Of a stretch of DNA of 64,000 bases, positions 18,985 through 28,381 are shown in pieces. Position numbers and translations under genes: made by a program. The stretch comes from Paucibacter sp. KCTC 42545 (GTDB lineage Bacteria; Pseudomonadota; Gammaproteobacteria; Burkholderiales; Burkholderiaceae_C), in assembly GCF_001477625.1 (NCBI RefSeq), contig NZ_CP013692.1:3968001-4032000 (forward strand). The letters are read 5' to 3'. The first letter of the stretch is position 1. Every line of letters begins with the position of its first letter. The notes beneath the pieces were generated by a model. It saw only the letters and a program-made list of their open reading frames with translations. It made no database searches and had not been told where the DNA came from.

Positions 18985-19617
18985 TTACGGCTTGATGATG
19001 CCCAAGGCGCGCCGCACTTGCTCGGCGGCCATCTCGCCCTGCGCCTGCTGCACGTCCTGCACGAAGCGGTCGGCCAGGGTGCGCAAGGCCGCCAAATCGG
19101 CGCAACGCTCCACCTCCAGCACCAGCTTGTAGCCCTTGATCAGGCCCAGATGCTGCTTGGCATGGCGGGTCAGAAAGTCATAGAGCTCGGCATGTGCCAG
19201 CGGCGACTGGGCGGAGGCGCCGGCCGCTTCGCTTGCGCTTGCCGTCGTGGCCTCGGTCGCCGCAGGTGCGGCGAATGGGGCAGCGGCGGCAACTGTGACG
19301 GGCGCCTCAGCAGGCGCATTCACATCGGCCACCAGGCCATGCTCAAGCAGCTGCTCCAGATCGGCCGCGCTGGCGCCTTGCACCAAGCCCAACCAAGCAC
19401 TCGCCGGGCGCGAGGCGTCCAGCACCAGCAAGAGATTGCGTGCGCTGCGCGACAAGCCCAGCAGGCGCGCCTTGACCTCGGCCCGACCGGCCTCGGTGCG
19501 GTGATAGGAATGAGTCAGCAAGGCGGGCACTTTGTAGAAGGATGAACCGACGGGGCGCCGGACTTGGAACTTGCCCGCCATGCAGCGGGTTAGGCCAAGT
19601 TCAGCCAATCTCGGCAT
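18985..19617 (-). CDS. Unrecognised protein with winged-helix-like segment and Ala-rich linker
   Basis: A 210-residue soluble protein not assigned to a named family. The N-terminal half holds GRAEVKARLLGLSRSARNLL followed by a VLDASRPASAWLGLVQG stretch and a LEQLLEHGLV helix. This pattern is common in small winged-helix-like domains of Burkholderiales regulators (my reading, weak). A low-complexity Ala/Pro/Thr linker (around 100-135) leads to a helical C-terminus (HAELYDFLTRHAKQHLGLIKGYKLVLEVERCADLAALRTLADRFVQ, in parts) that ends in ALGIIKP. There is no signal peptide or membrane helix. Starts at 19617 (MPRLAELG) or 19581 (MAGKFQV) are possible, and neither has a good ribosome-binding site. 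It lies downstream of fadD on the same strand, separated by two hairpins. Confidence 0.6.
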   Translation of the reverse strand: MPRLAELGLTRCMAGKFQVRRPVGSSFYKVPALLTHSYHRTEAGRAEVKARLLGLSRSARNLLLVLDASRPASAWLGLVQGASAADLEQLLEHGLVADVNAPAEAPVTVAAAAPFAAPAATEATTASASEAAGASAQSPLAHAELYDFLTRHAKQHLGLIKGYKLVLEVERCADLAALRTLADRFVQDVQQAQGEMAAEQVRRALGIIKP

Positions 19618-19656
19618 AGTGCCGCATATTGGCCGCGGCGCGGGACGCTGACCTCA

Positions 19657-19705
19657 GCGATACGTGGGTATCGCGAGGATTTGTCACGCTGTGGGGCGTG
19701 ACAAA
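19657..19705. terminator. Two adjacent perfect hairpins between fadD and the downstream gene
   Basis: GCGATAC-GTGG-GTATCGC (19657-19674) and TTTGTCACGC-TGTGGG-GCGTGACAAA (19680-19705, 10-bp arms) lie 6 bp apart just past the fadD stop. Neither is followed by a strong T tract on the minus strand, so they could be a weak terminator, an RNA-stability element or an operator. Confidence 0.45.
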
Positions 19706-19743
19706 GCTGCGCCAGCCAAGCTCGGCCAACTGCGAACCGAACC

Positions 19744-21420
19744 TTACTTCTTCAGATCCCGCAATTCACGCCGCAGCACCTTGCCGACCGGGGTCTTGGG
19801 CAGGTCGAGGCGGAACTCAATGATCTTGGGCCGCTTGTAGCCGGTCAGATTGGCCTCGCAATAGGCGCGCACATCGGCCTCGGTGAGGTCGGGGTCGCGT
19901 TTGACGATCACCACCTTGACGGCCTCGCCGGCCTTGTCGTCCGGCACGCCCACCGAAGCGCACTCCATCACGCCAGGCATCTGGGTGATGAGGTCTTCGA
20001 TCTCGTTCGGGTAGACATTAAAGCCGCTGACCAGAATCATGTCCTTCTTGCGGTCGACGATGCGGAAGAAGCCGCGCTCGTCCACCATGCCGATGTCACC
20101 GGTGCGGAAGAAGCCATCGGGCGTCATCACCTGAGCGGTTTCATCGGGACGCTGCCAGTAGCCGGCCATCACCTGCGGGCCGCGGATGGCAATCTCGCCG
20201 GAGGCGCCCGGCGCCACTTCACGGCCGGCATCATCCAGCAAACACATTTCGGTGCTGGGCATGGGCAGGCCGATGCTGCCGGTGTAGGCCTTGCTGTCGG
20301 TGGGGTTGCAGCTGGCCACGGGCGAGGTCTCGGACAAGCCGTAGCCTTCGCAGATCGGGCAGCCGGTCTTGTCCAGCCACAGCTTGGCGGTCGCTTGTTG
20401 CACCGCCATGCCGCCGCCCACGGCGATCACCAAATGGCTCCAATCCACGGTATTGAACTGCGGATGATTGGCCATGGCCATGAACAAGGTGTTGACCGCC
20501 GGCAGGCTGTGGAAGCGATGCTGGCTCAGCTCCTTGAACACGGCGGGCAGATCACGCGGGTTGGGGATCAAAACGTTTGCGCCGCCCACATGCATGGACA
20601 GCATCATGTTCGTCGTGAAACCGAAGATGTGATACAGCGGCAAGGCGCAGATGCTCAGCAACTGCTCGCCAGCCGGCACCTTTTTCAGGGCCGGCAGATA
20701 CCAGGCCTCGGCCTGCAAGGTATTGGCCACCAGATTGCGGTGCAAGAGCACGGCGCCCTTGGACACGCCGGTGGTGCCGCCGGTGTACTGCAGCACCGCG
20801 ATGTCGTTGGGGCCGACCTTGGGCTGCTGGTAGTTCAGGCTGCGGCCCTTGGCCACGGCATTGTTGAAGCTGACCGCGCCGGGCAACTCAAAGGCAGGCA
20901 CCAGCTTTTTGACCTTGCGCACCACGTAGTTGACGATCAGGCCCTTGGGGAAGCCCAGCATCTCACCCATGGAGGCCAGCACCACATGCTTGGTGGGCAC
21001 CGACTTGATGACTTGCTGCAAGGTGTAGGCGAAGTTCTCCAGGATCACGATGGCTTTGGCGCCAGCGTCCTTGAGTTGATGCTCCAGTTCGCGCGGGGTG
21101 TAGAGCGGGTTGACGTTCACCACCACCAGGCCGGCGCGCAACACTGCCGCCACCGCCACCGGGTACTGCATCACATTGGGCATCATCAGGGCGACGCGGT
21201 CGCCCTTTTCCAGGCCCAGGCTCTGGAAATAAGCCGCCAGCGCACGCGAGGCTTCATCCAGCTGCGCAAAAGTGATCTGCCGGCCCATCATCTTGTAGGC
21301 AGGCTGGCTGGGGTACTTCTTGAACGCCGACTCCATCAGGTCCACGAGGGACGGATAAAGCCCTGTATCGATCTCCGCCGGAACTCCCTCAGAGTAGTTC
21401 TTGAGCCAAATCTTCTCCAT
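19744..21420 (-). CDS. fadD: Long-chain fatty acid-CoA ligase
   Basis: A 558-residue ANL-superfamily enzyme that activates fatty acids to acyl-CoA through an acyl-adenylate, feeding beta-oxidation. The P-loop is YTGGTTGVSKGA (near residue 210). Further motifs are GYGLSETSPV (near 358), GEIAIRGPQVMAGYW, RTGDIGMVDERGFF, and the C-terminal catalytic lysine in LPKTPVGKVLRREL. The N-terminus MEKIWLKNYSEGVPAEID is typical of proteobacterial FadD, as is the length. The next upstream gene is the terminator-bounded transhydrogenase operon, so it is probably an independent unit. Exact chain-length preference cannot be read from sequence. Confidence 0.96.
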   Translation of the reverse strand: MEKIWLKNYSEGVPAEIDTGLYPSLVDLMESAFKKYPSQPAYKMMGRQITFAQLDEASRALAAYFQSLGLEKGDRVALMMPNVMQYPVAVAAVLRAGLVVVNVNPLYTPRELEHQLKDAGAKAIVILENFAYTLQQVIKSVPTKHVVLASMGEMLGFPKGLIVNYVVRKVKKLVPAFELPGAVSFNNAVAKGRSLNYQQPKVGPNDIAVLQYTGGTTGVSKGAVLLHRNLVANTLQAEAWYLPALKKVPAGEQLLSICALPLYHIFGFTTNMMLSMHVGGANVLIPNPRDLPAVFKELSQHRFHSLPAVNTLFMAMANHPQFNTVDWSHLVIAVGGGMAVQQATAKLWLDKTGCPICEGYGLSETSPVASCNPTDSKAYTGSIGLPMPSTEMCLLDDAGREVAPGASGEIAIRGPQVMAGYWQRPDETAQVMTPDGFFRTGDIGMVDERGFFRIVDRKKDMILVSGFNVYPNEIEDLITQMPGVMECASVGVPDDKAGEAVKVVIVKRDPDLTEADVRAYCEANLTGYKRPKIIEFRLDLPKTPVGKVLRRELRDLKK

Positions 21421-21532
21421 CTTTTCTGTCTCCTAGCTATCCCGCAATTCTGACCTATTGCTGACGACGGAATCGTCAGGGGATTCGATAGACGCACCTA
21501 ATGCGAACAAAGATTGCGCATTGCGCATGAAA

Positions 21533-21552
21533 AACGGGCCCGAAGGCCCGTT
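21533..21552 (-). terminator. Intrinsic terminator of the pnt operon
   Basis: On the minus strand AACGGGCC-TTCG-GGCCCGTT forms a perfect 8-bp stem with a stable UUCG tetraloop followed by a T run (TTTTTC), 32 bp past the pntB stop. It is a textbook rho-independent terminator. Confidence 0.88.
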
Positions 21553-21583
21553 GATGGTGCGCATTAGCGCGGCCGCTGCGGCC

Positions 21584-23011
21584 TCACTCCACGGCCTTGA
21601 CCATGTCTTCCACCACCTTCTTGGCGTCGCCGAACACCATCATGGTCTTGTCCATATAGAACAACTCGTTGTCCAAGCCGGCATAGCCCGCGGCCATGGA
21701 ACGCTTGTTAACGATGATGGTCTTGGCCTTGTAGGCCTCCAGAATGGGCATGCCGTAGATGGGGCTGCCCTTGGTGTGCGCGGCGGGGTTCACCACGTCA
21801 TTGGCGCCCAGGATGATGGCGACATCGGCCTGGCCGAACTCGGCATTGATGTCTTCCATCTCGAAGACTTGGTCGTAAGGCACTTCGGCCTCGGCCAGCA
21901 GCACATTCATGTGGCCGGGCATGCGGCCCGCCACCGGGTGAATGGCGTACTTCACGGTGATGCCCTTGTCGGTGAGCTTTTGCGCCAGCTCCTTCACCGC
22001 ATGCTGAGCGCGCGCCACTGCCAGGCCGTAGCCGGGGACGATGATCACGGTCTCGGCATTGCCCAGCACAAAGGCTGCGTCATCGGCGCTGCCGCTCTTG
22101 ACCGGCCGCTGCACCGCGCTGCCAGCGGCAGCCGCCGTGGCATCACCGCCAAAGCCGCCGCCGATCACATTGAAGAAGGAGCGGTTCATGGCCTTGCACA
22201 TGATGTAGCTCAGGATGGCACCCGAGGAGCCCACCAGCGAGCCGGCAATGATCAGCATCGAGTTATTCAGCGAGAAGCCAATGCCCGCCGCCGCCCAGCC
22301 CGAATAGCTGTTCAGCATGGACACCACCACCGGCATATCGGCGCCGCCAATCGGGATGATCAGCAGCACGCCCAGCGCAAAGCCCAGCGCCAGAATCAGG
22401 CAGAAGTCCATCCAGCTCTGCGAGGCAAAAAAGCCATAGCAGAAGAACACCGCCGCCAGGCCCAGGGCCAGATTGAGCTTGTGTTGACCAGCAAAAGACA
22501 CCGGCGCACCCTGGAACAAGCGGAACTTGTACTTGCCCGAGAGCTTGCCGAAGGCGATCACCGAGCCCGAGAAGGTCACCGCGCCGATGAAGGCGCCCAG
22601 CGCCAGCTCGATGCGGTTGCCGCCCGGGATCAGCGTGCTGCCCTTGTCGGCAATGCCAAAGGCGGCCGGCTCCAGCACAGCGGTGGCGGCAATGAACACC
22701 GCCGCCAGGCCGATCATGCTGTGCATGAAGGCGACCAGCTCGGGCATCTTGGTCATCTCAACCTTTTGCGCCATATAGGCGCCGATGCCGCCGCCAACCA
22801 CCAAGCCGGCCAGCACATAGGCCAGGCCAATCGAATGACCATCAGCCAGCTTGAGAATCAGCGCCGCCGTGGTCACGGTGGCAATGCCCATGCCCACCAT
22901 GCCAAACAAATTGCCGCGGATGGAGGTGGTGGGGTGCGACAAGCCCTTGAGCGCCTGGATAAAGCAGACGCTGGCGAGCAGATACAGAAGGGTGACGAGA
23001 TTCAAACTCAT
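21584..23011 (-). CDS. pntB: NAD(P) transhydrogenase beta subunit
   Basis: A 475-residue inner-membrane subunit of proton-translocating transhydrogenase, which reduces NADP+ with NADH using the proton gradient. The first 270 or so residues contain about eight hydrophobic helices (LVTLLYLLASVCFIQALKGL at the start). The C-terminal soluble dIII domain binds NADP(H), with IIVPGYGLAVARAQH, AIHPVAGRMPGHMNVLLAEA and IGANDVVNPAA-like ILGANDVVNPAA. Length is slightly above E. coli PntB (462). The start overlaps the stop of the alpha-2 subunit by four bases. A strong terminator follows. Confidence 0.97.
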   Translation of the reverse strand: MSLNLVTLLYLLASVCFIQALKGLSHPTTSIRGNLFGMVGMGIATVTTAALILKLADGHSIGLAYVLAGLVVGGGIGAYMAQKVEMTKMPELVAFMHSMIGLAAVFIAATAVLEPAAFGIADKGSTLIPGGNRIELALGAFIGAVTFSGSVIAFGKLSGKYKFRLFQGAPVSFAGQHKLNLALGLAAVFFCYGFFASQSWMDFCLILALGFALGVLLIIPIGGADMPVVVSMLNSYSGWAAAGIGFSLNNSMLIIAGSLVGSSGAILSYIMCKAMNRSFFNVIGGGFGGDATAAAAGSAVQRPVKSGSADDAAFVLGNAETVIIVPGYGLAVARAQHAVKELAQKLTDKGITVKYAIHPVAGRMPGHMNVLLAEAEVPYDQVFEMEDINAEFGQADVAIILGANDVVNPAAHTKGSPIYGMPILEAYKAKTIIVNKRSMAAGYAGLDNELFYMDKTMMVFGDAKKVVEDMVKAVE

Positions 23012-23325
23012 GGCTTGGCTCCCTCCGCCTTCTTATCCTTCTTCTTGAACATCTCCAGCATGCGCCGCGTGACGAGGAAGCCGCCGAACACATTCACGGC
23101 GGCCAGCGCCACGGCCAGCGTGCCCATGAATTTGCCCAGATCGGTTTCGGTCAGCGCCGCGGCCAGCATGGCGCCGACGATGACGATGGCCGAGATCGCG
23201 TTGGTGACGGCCATCAGCGGTGTGTGCAGGGCCGGTGTCACGGTCCAGACCACGTGGTAGCCCACGTAGATGGCCAGCACGAAGATGATCAGATTGGTGA
23301 CGGTGGGATTGACGATATGTTCCAT
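23008..23325 (-). CDS. NAD(P) transhydrogenase subunit alpha part 2
   Basis: A 105-residue membrane subunit equal to the C-terminal membrane part of E. coli PntA. It has about three hydrophobic helices (LIIFVLAIYVGYHVVWTVTP, LMAVTNAISAIVIVGAMLAA, FMGTLAVALAAVNVFGGFLV) and a charged tail FKKKDKKAEG. The AHTPLMAVTNAISAIV-like motif LHTPLMAVTNAISAIV is diagnostic. Many bacteria split PntA into two polypeptides as seen here. It sits 9 bp after subunit alpha part 1 and overlaps pntB by four bases. Confidence 0.95.
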   Translation of the reverse strand: MEHIVNPTVTNLIIFVLAIYVGYHVVWTVTPALHTPLMAVTNAISAIVIVGAMLAAALTETDLGKFMGTLAVALAAVNVFGGFLVTRRMLEMFKKKDKKAEGAKP

Positions 23326-23334
23326 GGCTAACTC

Positions 23335-24477
23335 TTACTTTCGTTTGACTTCACCGGCCTGCGTCATCAGGCAGGCCGCCACGATGTCGTCGTCCATGGG
23401 CACGTGCAGCGCACCCTCTTTGCTGACGATCAGCTTCATGAAGTCGAGCAGATTGCGCGCATACAGGGCCGAGGCATCGGCCGCCACCAGGGCCGGCAGA
23501 TTGGTCCAACCGATCAGGGTCACGCCATGCTTGACCACCTCTTTGTCCGCCTCGGTCAGCGGGCAATTGCCGCCCACCGAGCCATCAGCTGCCGTTTGAC
23601 CCTTGCCGGCGGCCAGGTCCACGATCACCGAGCCGGGCTTCATGCTGCGCACCATCTCTTCGGTGACCAGCACCGGCGCGGCGCGGCCGGGAATCAAGGC
23701 GGTGGTGATGACGACATCGGCCTGCGCCACGCGCTTGGCCACTTCCACCTTCTGGCGCTCCAGCCAGCTGGCCGGCATGGGCTTGGCATAACCGCCCACG
23801 CCCACGGCAGCTTCTTGCTCCTCCGGCGTGTCGTAGCTGACGTCGATGAACTTGGCGCCCAGCGACTCCACCTGCTCCTTGACGGCCGGGCGCACGTCAG
23901 ACGCCTCGATCACCGCGCCCAGGCGCTTGGCCGTGGCGATGGCCTGCAAGCCCGCCACACCCACGCCCAGAATCACCACGCGTGCGGCCTTGACGGTGCC
24001 AGCCGCCGTCATCAGCATGGGGAAGAAGCGCTGATAGCGGTCGGCCGCCATCATCACGGCCTTGTAGCCGGCGATATTGGCTTGCGAGCTCAGCACGTCC
24101 ATGCTTTGCGCCCGCGAGGTGCGCGGCGCGGCTTCCAGCGCGAAGCTGGTCAGCTGCGCGGCAGCCAGGGCCTGCAAGCCGTCTTTGTCGAAAGGATTGA
24201 GCATGCCGACCAGCGTGGCACCCGGCTTCACCAGGGCCAGCTCCTCAGCATTGGGGCTGCGCACCTTGAGCAGCAAGTCGGCGCCAAACGCAGCGGCGCG
24301 GTCGACGATTTCCGCCCCCGCCGCAGCGTAGGCTTCATCGGTGACGCTGGCACTCAAGCCCGCGCCCTGTTCGATGCGCAAGACATGACCCTGAGCCTTG
24401 AGCTTCTTGACCGTTTCCGGTGTGGCAGCCACACGCGTTTCCCCGGCCGCACTCTCGCGCGGAACACCTATCAGCAT
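23335..24477 (-). CDS. pntA: NAD(P) transhydrogenase subunit alpha part 1
   Basis: A 380-residue soluble NAD(H)-binding dI subunit. The N-terminus MLIGVPRESAAGETRVAATP is the alanine dehydrogenase/PNT signature. The nucleotide-binding fold carries VVILGVGVAGLQAIATAKRLGA and RPAVKEQVESLGAKF. DLAAGKGQTAADGSVGGNCP follows. It heads a three-gene operon pntA1-pntA2-pntB ended by an intrinsic terminator. It is divergent from the nudJ-like gene with about 150 bp between starts, which holds an AGCCTG-gcaga-CAGGCT inverted repeat that might be an operator (weak). Together the subunits would supply NADPH for biosynthesis and redox defence. Confidence 0.96.
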   Translation of the reverse strand: MLIGVPRESAAGETRVAATPETVKKLKAQGHVLRIEQGAGLSASVTDEAYAAAGAEIVDRAAAFGADLLLKVRSPNAEELALVKPGATLVGMLNPFDKDGLQALAAAQLTSFALEAAPRTSRAQSMDVLSSQANIAGYKAVMMAADRYQRFFPMLMTAAGTVKAARVVILGVGVAGLQAIATAKRLGAVIEASDVRPAVKEQVESLGAKFIDVSYDTPEEQEAAVGVGGYAKPMPASWLERQKVEVAKRVAQADVVITTALIPGRAAPVLVTEEMVRSMKPGSVIVDLAAGKGQTAADGSVGGNCPLTEADKEVVKHGVTLIGWTNLPALVAADASALYARNLLDFMKLIVSKEGALHVPMDDDIVAACLMTQAGEVKRK

Positions 24478-24627
24478 GAATCATCCCTCCAGGGCCATCA
24501 CTGCTTAAGCAATTCGGCCAAAAGAACTTATGACTTGACTTGCACAGCCTGGCAGACAGGCTCTGTCTCATTTCAGCTTACACAATAGAGCCCTTCTATG
24601 TCACCCCTACATGCCCAGGGATTGCAG

Positions 24628-25128
24628 ATGTCCAACACCACAGAACGCTGGAAACCGTCCGTCACCGTAGCCGCCATCATCGAAAAAGACGGCCGCTTTT
24701 TGATGGTTGAAGAAGAAACGCCGGAGGGCTTGCAGCTCAACAATCCGGCCGGCCACCTCGATCCTGCCGAGTCTCCCGAGCAGGGCGTGGTGCGCGAAGC
24801 GCTGGAAGAAACCGGCCGCCACTTCAAGCCCGAAGCCCTGCTGGGCATCTATATGGCGCGCTTTGTGCGGCCCAAAACATTAGAGGATGTCACCTATCTT
24901 CGGCTGGCTTTTGCTGGCTCGGTCAGTGAGCCTGTGCCGGGCTGGGTGCTGGACAAAGGCATTGTGCGTACGCTGTGGATGAGCTTGGACGAGTTGCGCG
25001 CCAGCGCCGAGCGCCACCGCAGCCCGCTGGTGCTGCAATGTGTGGAAGACCACCTGGCGGGCCAACGCCTGCCGCTGAGCGCCTTTCATATCGACCCCAG
25101 CTTGCTCACGCCGCAGCGCAAAGCCTGA
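24628..25128 (+). CDS. nudJ: NUDIX hydrolase (NudJ-like)
   Basis: A 166-residue pyrophosphatase. The Nudix box is complete: [22 protein letters not shown] (around residues 48-70), the divalent-metal site. The N-terminus [30 protein letters not shown] and the tail [12 protein letters not shown] match the NudJ (YmfB) type, known in E. coli as an HMP-PP and nucleotide phosphatase. The start at 24628 was chosen because AGGG lies eight bases upstream; an in-frame ATG at 24598 is also open. It directly precedes mnmA, as in E. coli, which supports the NudJ call. Substrate is inferred only. Confidence 0.88.
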   Translation: MSNTTERWKPSVTVAAIIEKDGRFLMVEEETPEGLQLNNPAGHLDPAESPEQGVVREALEETGRHFKPEALLGIYMARFVRPKTLEDVTYLRLAFAGSVSEPVPGWVLDKGIVRTLWMSLDELRASAERHRSPLVLQCVEDHLAGQRLPLSAFHIDPSLLTPQRKA

Positions 25129-25204
25129 ACCAGCGCTTGATCAAGCAGCCCAGCCAAAACCCGGGCGAACGCGGAGCCAGGGCACATGCGGGACAATTGC
25201 GAGC

Positions 25205-26344
25205 ATGAGTTCGAGTAGCAAGAAACAACGCATCGTCGTCGGCCTGTCCGGCGGTGTGGATTCGGCCGTCACGGCCCATCTTTTGAAGCAGCAAGGCCAC
25301 GAGGTGGTCGGCATCTTCATGAAGAACTGGGAAGATGACGACGACAGCGAATACTGTTCATCCAATATCGACTTCGTCGACGCCGCCGCGGTAGCCGATG
25401 TGATCGGCATCGAGATCGAACACGTCAACTTCGCCGCCGATTACAAAGACCGCGTCTTCGCCGCCTTTTTGCGTGAATACCAAGCCGGCCGCACGCCCAA
25501 CCCCGATGTGCTGTGCAATGCCGAGATCAAGTTCAAGGCCTTCCTCGACCACGCCATGCGCCTGGGCGCCGAGAAGATCGCCACCGGTCACTACGCCCGC
25601 GTGCGCGAGCATGAAGGCCAGACCCAGTTGCTCAAGGGCATCGACAACAGCAAGGACCAAAGCTACTTCTTGCACCGCCTCAACCAGGCGCAGCTGGCCA
25701 AGACCTTGTTCCCGGTCGGCGAGCTGCACAAGACCGAGGTGCGCCGCATCGCCGAAGAGATCGGCCTGCCCAATGCCAAGAAGAAGGACTCGACCGGCAT
25801 CTGCTTCATCGGCGAGCGCCCCTTCCGCGAATTCCTCAACCGCTATCTGGCCCACAAGCCCGGCCCCATCAAGGATGCACGCGGCCGCAAGCTGGGCGAG
25901 CATGTGGGCCTGTCCTTCTACACCCTGGGTCAGCGCCAGGGCCTAGGGATTGGCGGCGTGAAGGAAAAGGGCGCGCCGCGCGGCGGTGGTGAGCACGAGC
26001 CTTGGTTCGTGGCCCGCAAAGACATGCAGACCAATACGCTGTACGTCGTGCAGGGTCACAACCACCCCTGGCTGCTCAGCAGCAGCCTGGTGGCCGATGA
26101 CCTGAGCTGGACCGGCGACGCGCCCCAGTTCGGCGGCTATGGCGCCAAGACCCGCTACCGCCAGGCCGACGCGGCCTGCGCCCTGCATCCCGACACCCCG
26201 GCCGCCGGCCAATGCCGGGTGGATTTCGCCCAAGCGCAATGGGCGGTCACGCCAGGCCAAAGCCTGGTGCTGTATGACGGCGAAGTCTGCCTGGGCGGTG
26301 GCGTGATCGCTTCCGCCACTGCTGCAACAGCCGACCTCGCCTGA
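25205..26344 (+). CDS. mnmA: tRNA-specific 2-thiouridylase MnmA
   Basis: A 379-residue cytosolic enzyme that thiolates U34 of tRNA-Lys, -Glu and -Gln. The PP-loop is [10 protein letters not shown] (near 11-20), followed by [10 protein letters not shown]. The two catalytic cysteines are in [12 protein letters not shown] (near 103) and [12 protein letters not shown] (near 199). The C-terminal beta-barrel with [32 protein letters not shown] is complete. Length matches the family. It follows the nudJ-like gene by 76 bp and is followed after 11 bp by a histidine kinase. Confidence 0.98.
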   Translation: MSSSSKKQRIVVGLSGGVDSAVTAHLLKQQGHEVVGIFMKNWEDDDDSEYCSSNIDFVDAAAVADVIGIEIEHVNFAADYKDRVFAAFLREYQAGRTPNPDVLCNAEIKFKAFLDHAMRLGAEKIATGHYARVREHEGQTQLLKGIDNSKDQSYFLHRLNQAQLAKTLFPVGELHKTEVRRIAEEIGLPNAKKKDSTGICFIGERPFREFLNRYLAHKPGPIKDARGRKLGEHVGLSFYTLGQRQGLGIGGVKEKGAPRGGGEHEPWFVARKDMQTNTLYVVQGHNHPWLLSSSLVADDLSWTGDAPQFGGYGAKTRYRQADAACALHPDTPAAGQCRVDFAQAQWAVTPGQSLVLYDGEVCLGGGVIASATAATADLA

Positions 26345-26355
26345 AGGGTCAGGCC

Positions 26356-27636
26356 TTGCCGCGCGCCGCATTGAACGAGAGGGGCCACAGCAGCCCCTCA
26401 CCCCAGCCCAAGCTGGACCGCTGGCTGGCCCGCATCGCCCAACCCGGTGTGGTGCTGCAGGTGGCGGCGCTGACCATGTGCGTGCTGGAGTTAGCCGCCG
26501 CCGTGGCTGGCCTGGCCGGCTACCGCACCGAGCCTTACGACGGCGCCCTGGCCGCGCTCTATCTGCGCCTGGGCGGCAATAGCAATGACCCGTTGTTGCT
26601 TCTGGCCTGCTTCAGCTTGGTGTTGGTATTCGCCTATCAATACTGGCGCCTGGCGCAAGACGCGCGCGCCGACCAAGCCCTGCCCCATCTGCTGCGGCGC
26701 ATTGTGCTGGTGGACTTATTGGCCGTGGCGGTGACGCCCGGCCTGCCCTTTTTGGTGACGGCGCTGGCGGCCGTTTTGCTGCGGGCGCGGCCGGCCTTTT
26801 TGTTCGCCCTGGGCCAGGTGTTGCTCAATCTGATGCTGTACTGGCTCTTGCCTTTGGCCGAGCTGCAGCAAGCCCGCTCTGAGGTGCCAGCCTGGCTGGA
26901 CAGCGTGGGCCTGCTGCTGGCCATGGTGGCGCTGCACGGCATGGCCTTGGGGCTGGGCCGCATGGCCGCGGTGGAAGCCGACAAACGCCGCTGGCTGCAA
27001 GTGATGCTGGCCGAACGCATGAGCGCCGAACAGCTGCAAGCCGAGCAAATGCGCTATAGCGAACGCACCCTGATGGCGCGGGAATTGCACGATGTCGTCG
27101 GCCACCACCTCACCGCCCTCAATCTGCAGTTGCAGCTCAGCAGCGCCTTGCTGCAACGCCAAGATGCCAGCGGAGCCGCCGCCGCGGTGGACCGCGCCCA
27201 GAGCAGCGCCGCCCAGCTGCTGGCCGATGTGCGCGAAGCCGTGTCGCAGCAGCGCAGCTCACAGCGCATCGACCTGAGCAGCGCCCTGCAAGCCCTGGCC
27301 GAAGGCGTGGCCAGCACTCGCATCGAGCTGCGCATCGCCCCCGCCGCACGCGACCTCGGGCCGCGCCTGGCGCATGCGTTGCTGCGCTGCGTGCAGGAGG
27401 CCGTCACCAATAGCGTGCGCCATGCGCGGGCGCGCAGCATTCAGATCGAGCTGTGGGTGGACGGCCCGCTGGTTCATGTCAAGATCGCCGATGATGGCCT
27501 GGGCGCCCCCGCGCTGCGGCCCGGCAATGGCCTGCAAGGTATGCAAGAACGCGTCAGCGAACTGGGCGGCACAATGCAGATCGACGCCAAAAGCCCGGGT
27601 TTCCGAATTGAACTGCAAGTGCCAAGGTCCGCATGA
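26356..27636 (+). CDS. NarL/DesK-type sensor histidine kinase
   Basis: A 426-residue membrane histidine kinase. About six hydrophobic helices fill residues 35-205 (VVLQVAALTMCVLELAAAVAG; LLLLACFSLVLVFAYQYW; LLAVAVTPGLPFLVTALAAVLL). A dimerisation helix follows with the phospho-histidine in ARELHDVVGHHLTALNLQ (near 244, HisKA_3 type), then a HATPase with CVQEAVTNSVRHA (N box) and DDGLGAP plus GNGLQGMQERV (G boxes). There is no large periplasmic loop, so the stimulus may be sensed in the membrane. The start is a TTG at 26356, 11 bp after mnmA, with AGGG just upstream; no ATG occurs before the first helix. The stop overlaps the response regulator start. Confidence 0.9.
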   Translation: MPRAALNERGHSSPSPQPKLDRWLARIAQPGVVLQVAALTMCVLELAAAVAGLAGYRTEPYDGALAALYLRLGGNSNDPLLLLACFSLVLVFAYQYWRLAQDARADQALPHLLRRIVLVDLLAVAVTPGLPFLVTALAAVLLRARPAFLFALGQVLLNLMLYWLLPLAELQQARSEVPAWLDSVGLLLAMVALHGMALGLGRMAAVEADKRRWLQVMLAERMSAEQLQAEQMRYSERTLMARELHDVVGHHLTALNLQLQLSSALLQRQDASGAAAAVDRAQSSAAQLLADVREAVSQQRSSQRIDLSSALQALAEGVASTRIELRIAPAARDLGPRLAHALLRCVQEAVTNSVRHARARSIQIELWVDGPLVHVKIADDGLGAPALRPGNGLQGMQERVSELGGTMQIDAKSPGFRIELQVPRSA

Positions 27637-28331
27637 CAATGACGACAGACAAAGACAATCACACGCCCGTAGGCAGCCCCCTCAAACTGATGCTGGTGGA
27701 AGACCAGCAATTGGTGCGCGAAGGGCTCAAGGGCTTGCTGGCCTTGTATGAGGATGTGGACATCATTGCCGAAGCCAGCGACGGCGCCGAGGCCCTGACC
27801 CTGCTCGAAGCGCCCAGCGGCCCGGGCATGCCCGACCTCATCTTGTCCGATATGCGCATGCCGCGCCTGGACGGCCTGGGCCTGATCCGCGCCCTGGCGG
27901 CCCGCGCGCTGACCATTCCCGTGGTGCTGCTGACCACCTTTGACGACGCCTCCGCTTTTGACGAAGCGGTGCGCGCCGGCGCTCGCGGCTTTTTGCTCAA
28001 GGCCATCAGCCCCGACACGCTGATTCAAGCTCTGCGCGATGTGCAAGCCGGCGGCACCGCCCTGCGCCCCTCGCTGACCACCCGCATGGCCCAAACCGGC
28101 GGCCGGGGCGAACGCGCGTTTCAAGCCACCGAGCAGCCCGACCCGCTTTCACCCAAAGAGTTGCAAGTGCTGCGCCTGGTGGCCAGCGGCCGCAGCAATA
28201 CCGAGATCGCCGCCCTGCTGGGCAATAGCGAGGGTGTAATCAAAAACCACTGCTCGGCCATCTTCTCCAAGATGGGCGTGCGCGACCGCACGCAAGCCGT
28301 GTTGAGGGCCATCGATCTGGGTTGGATCTAA
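27633..28331 (+). CDS. LuxR/NarL-family response regulator
   Basis: A 232-residue two-component regulator and cognate partner of the preceding kinase (ATGA overlap). The receiver domain (around 17-135) contains VEDQQLVREGL, the phospho-acceptor aspartate in ILSDMRMPRLDG (near 73), LLTTFDD and the lysine in GFLLKAISPDTL. The C-terminal LuxR-type HTH (around 168-230) reads LSPKELQVLRLVASGRSNTEIAALLG then IKNHCSAIFSKMGVRDRTQAV. Target genes are unknown. Low-complexity residues 1-16 precede the fold. Confidence 0.95.
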   Translation: MTMTTDKDNHTPVGSPLKLMLVEDQQLVREGLKGLLALYEDVDIIAEASDGAEALTLLEAPSGPGMPDLILSDMRMPRLDGLGLIRALAARALTIPVVLLTTFDDASAFDEAVRAGARGFLLKAISPDTLIQALRDVQAGGTALRPSLTTRMAQTGGRGERAFQATEQPDPLSPKELQVLRLVASGRSNTEIAALLGNSEGVIKNHCSAIFSKMGVRDRTQAVLRAIDLGWI

Positions 28332-28381
28332 GCGCTGTCGCGCCAGCGCAGCCTCATCGGGATGGCTGGGCTGAGGGCGGG

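Noticed and set aside
21458..23260. 600-codon plus-strand frame opposite pntB
   Set aside because: Antisense shadow of a gene with complete transhydrogenase motifs.
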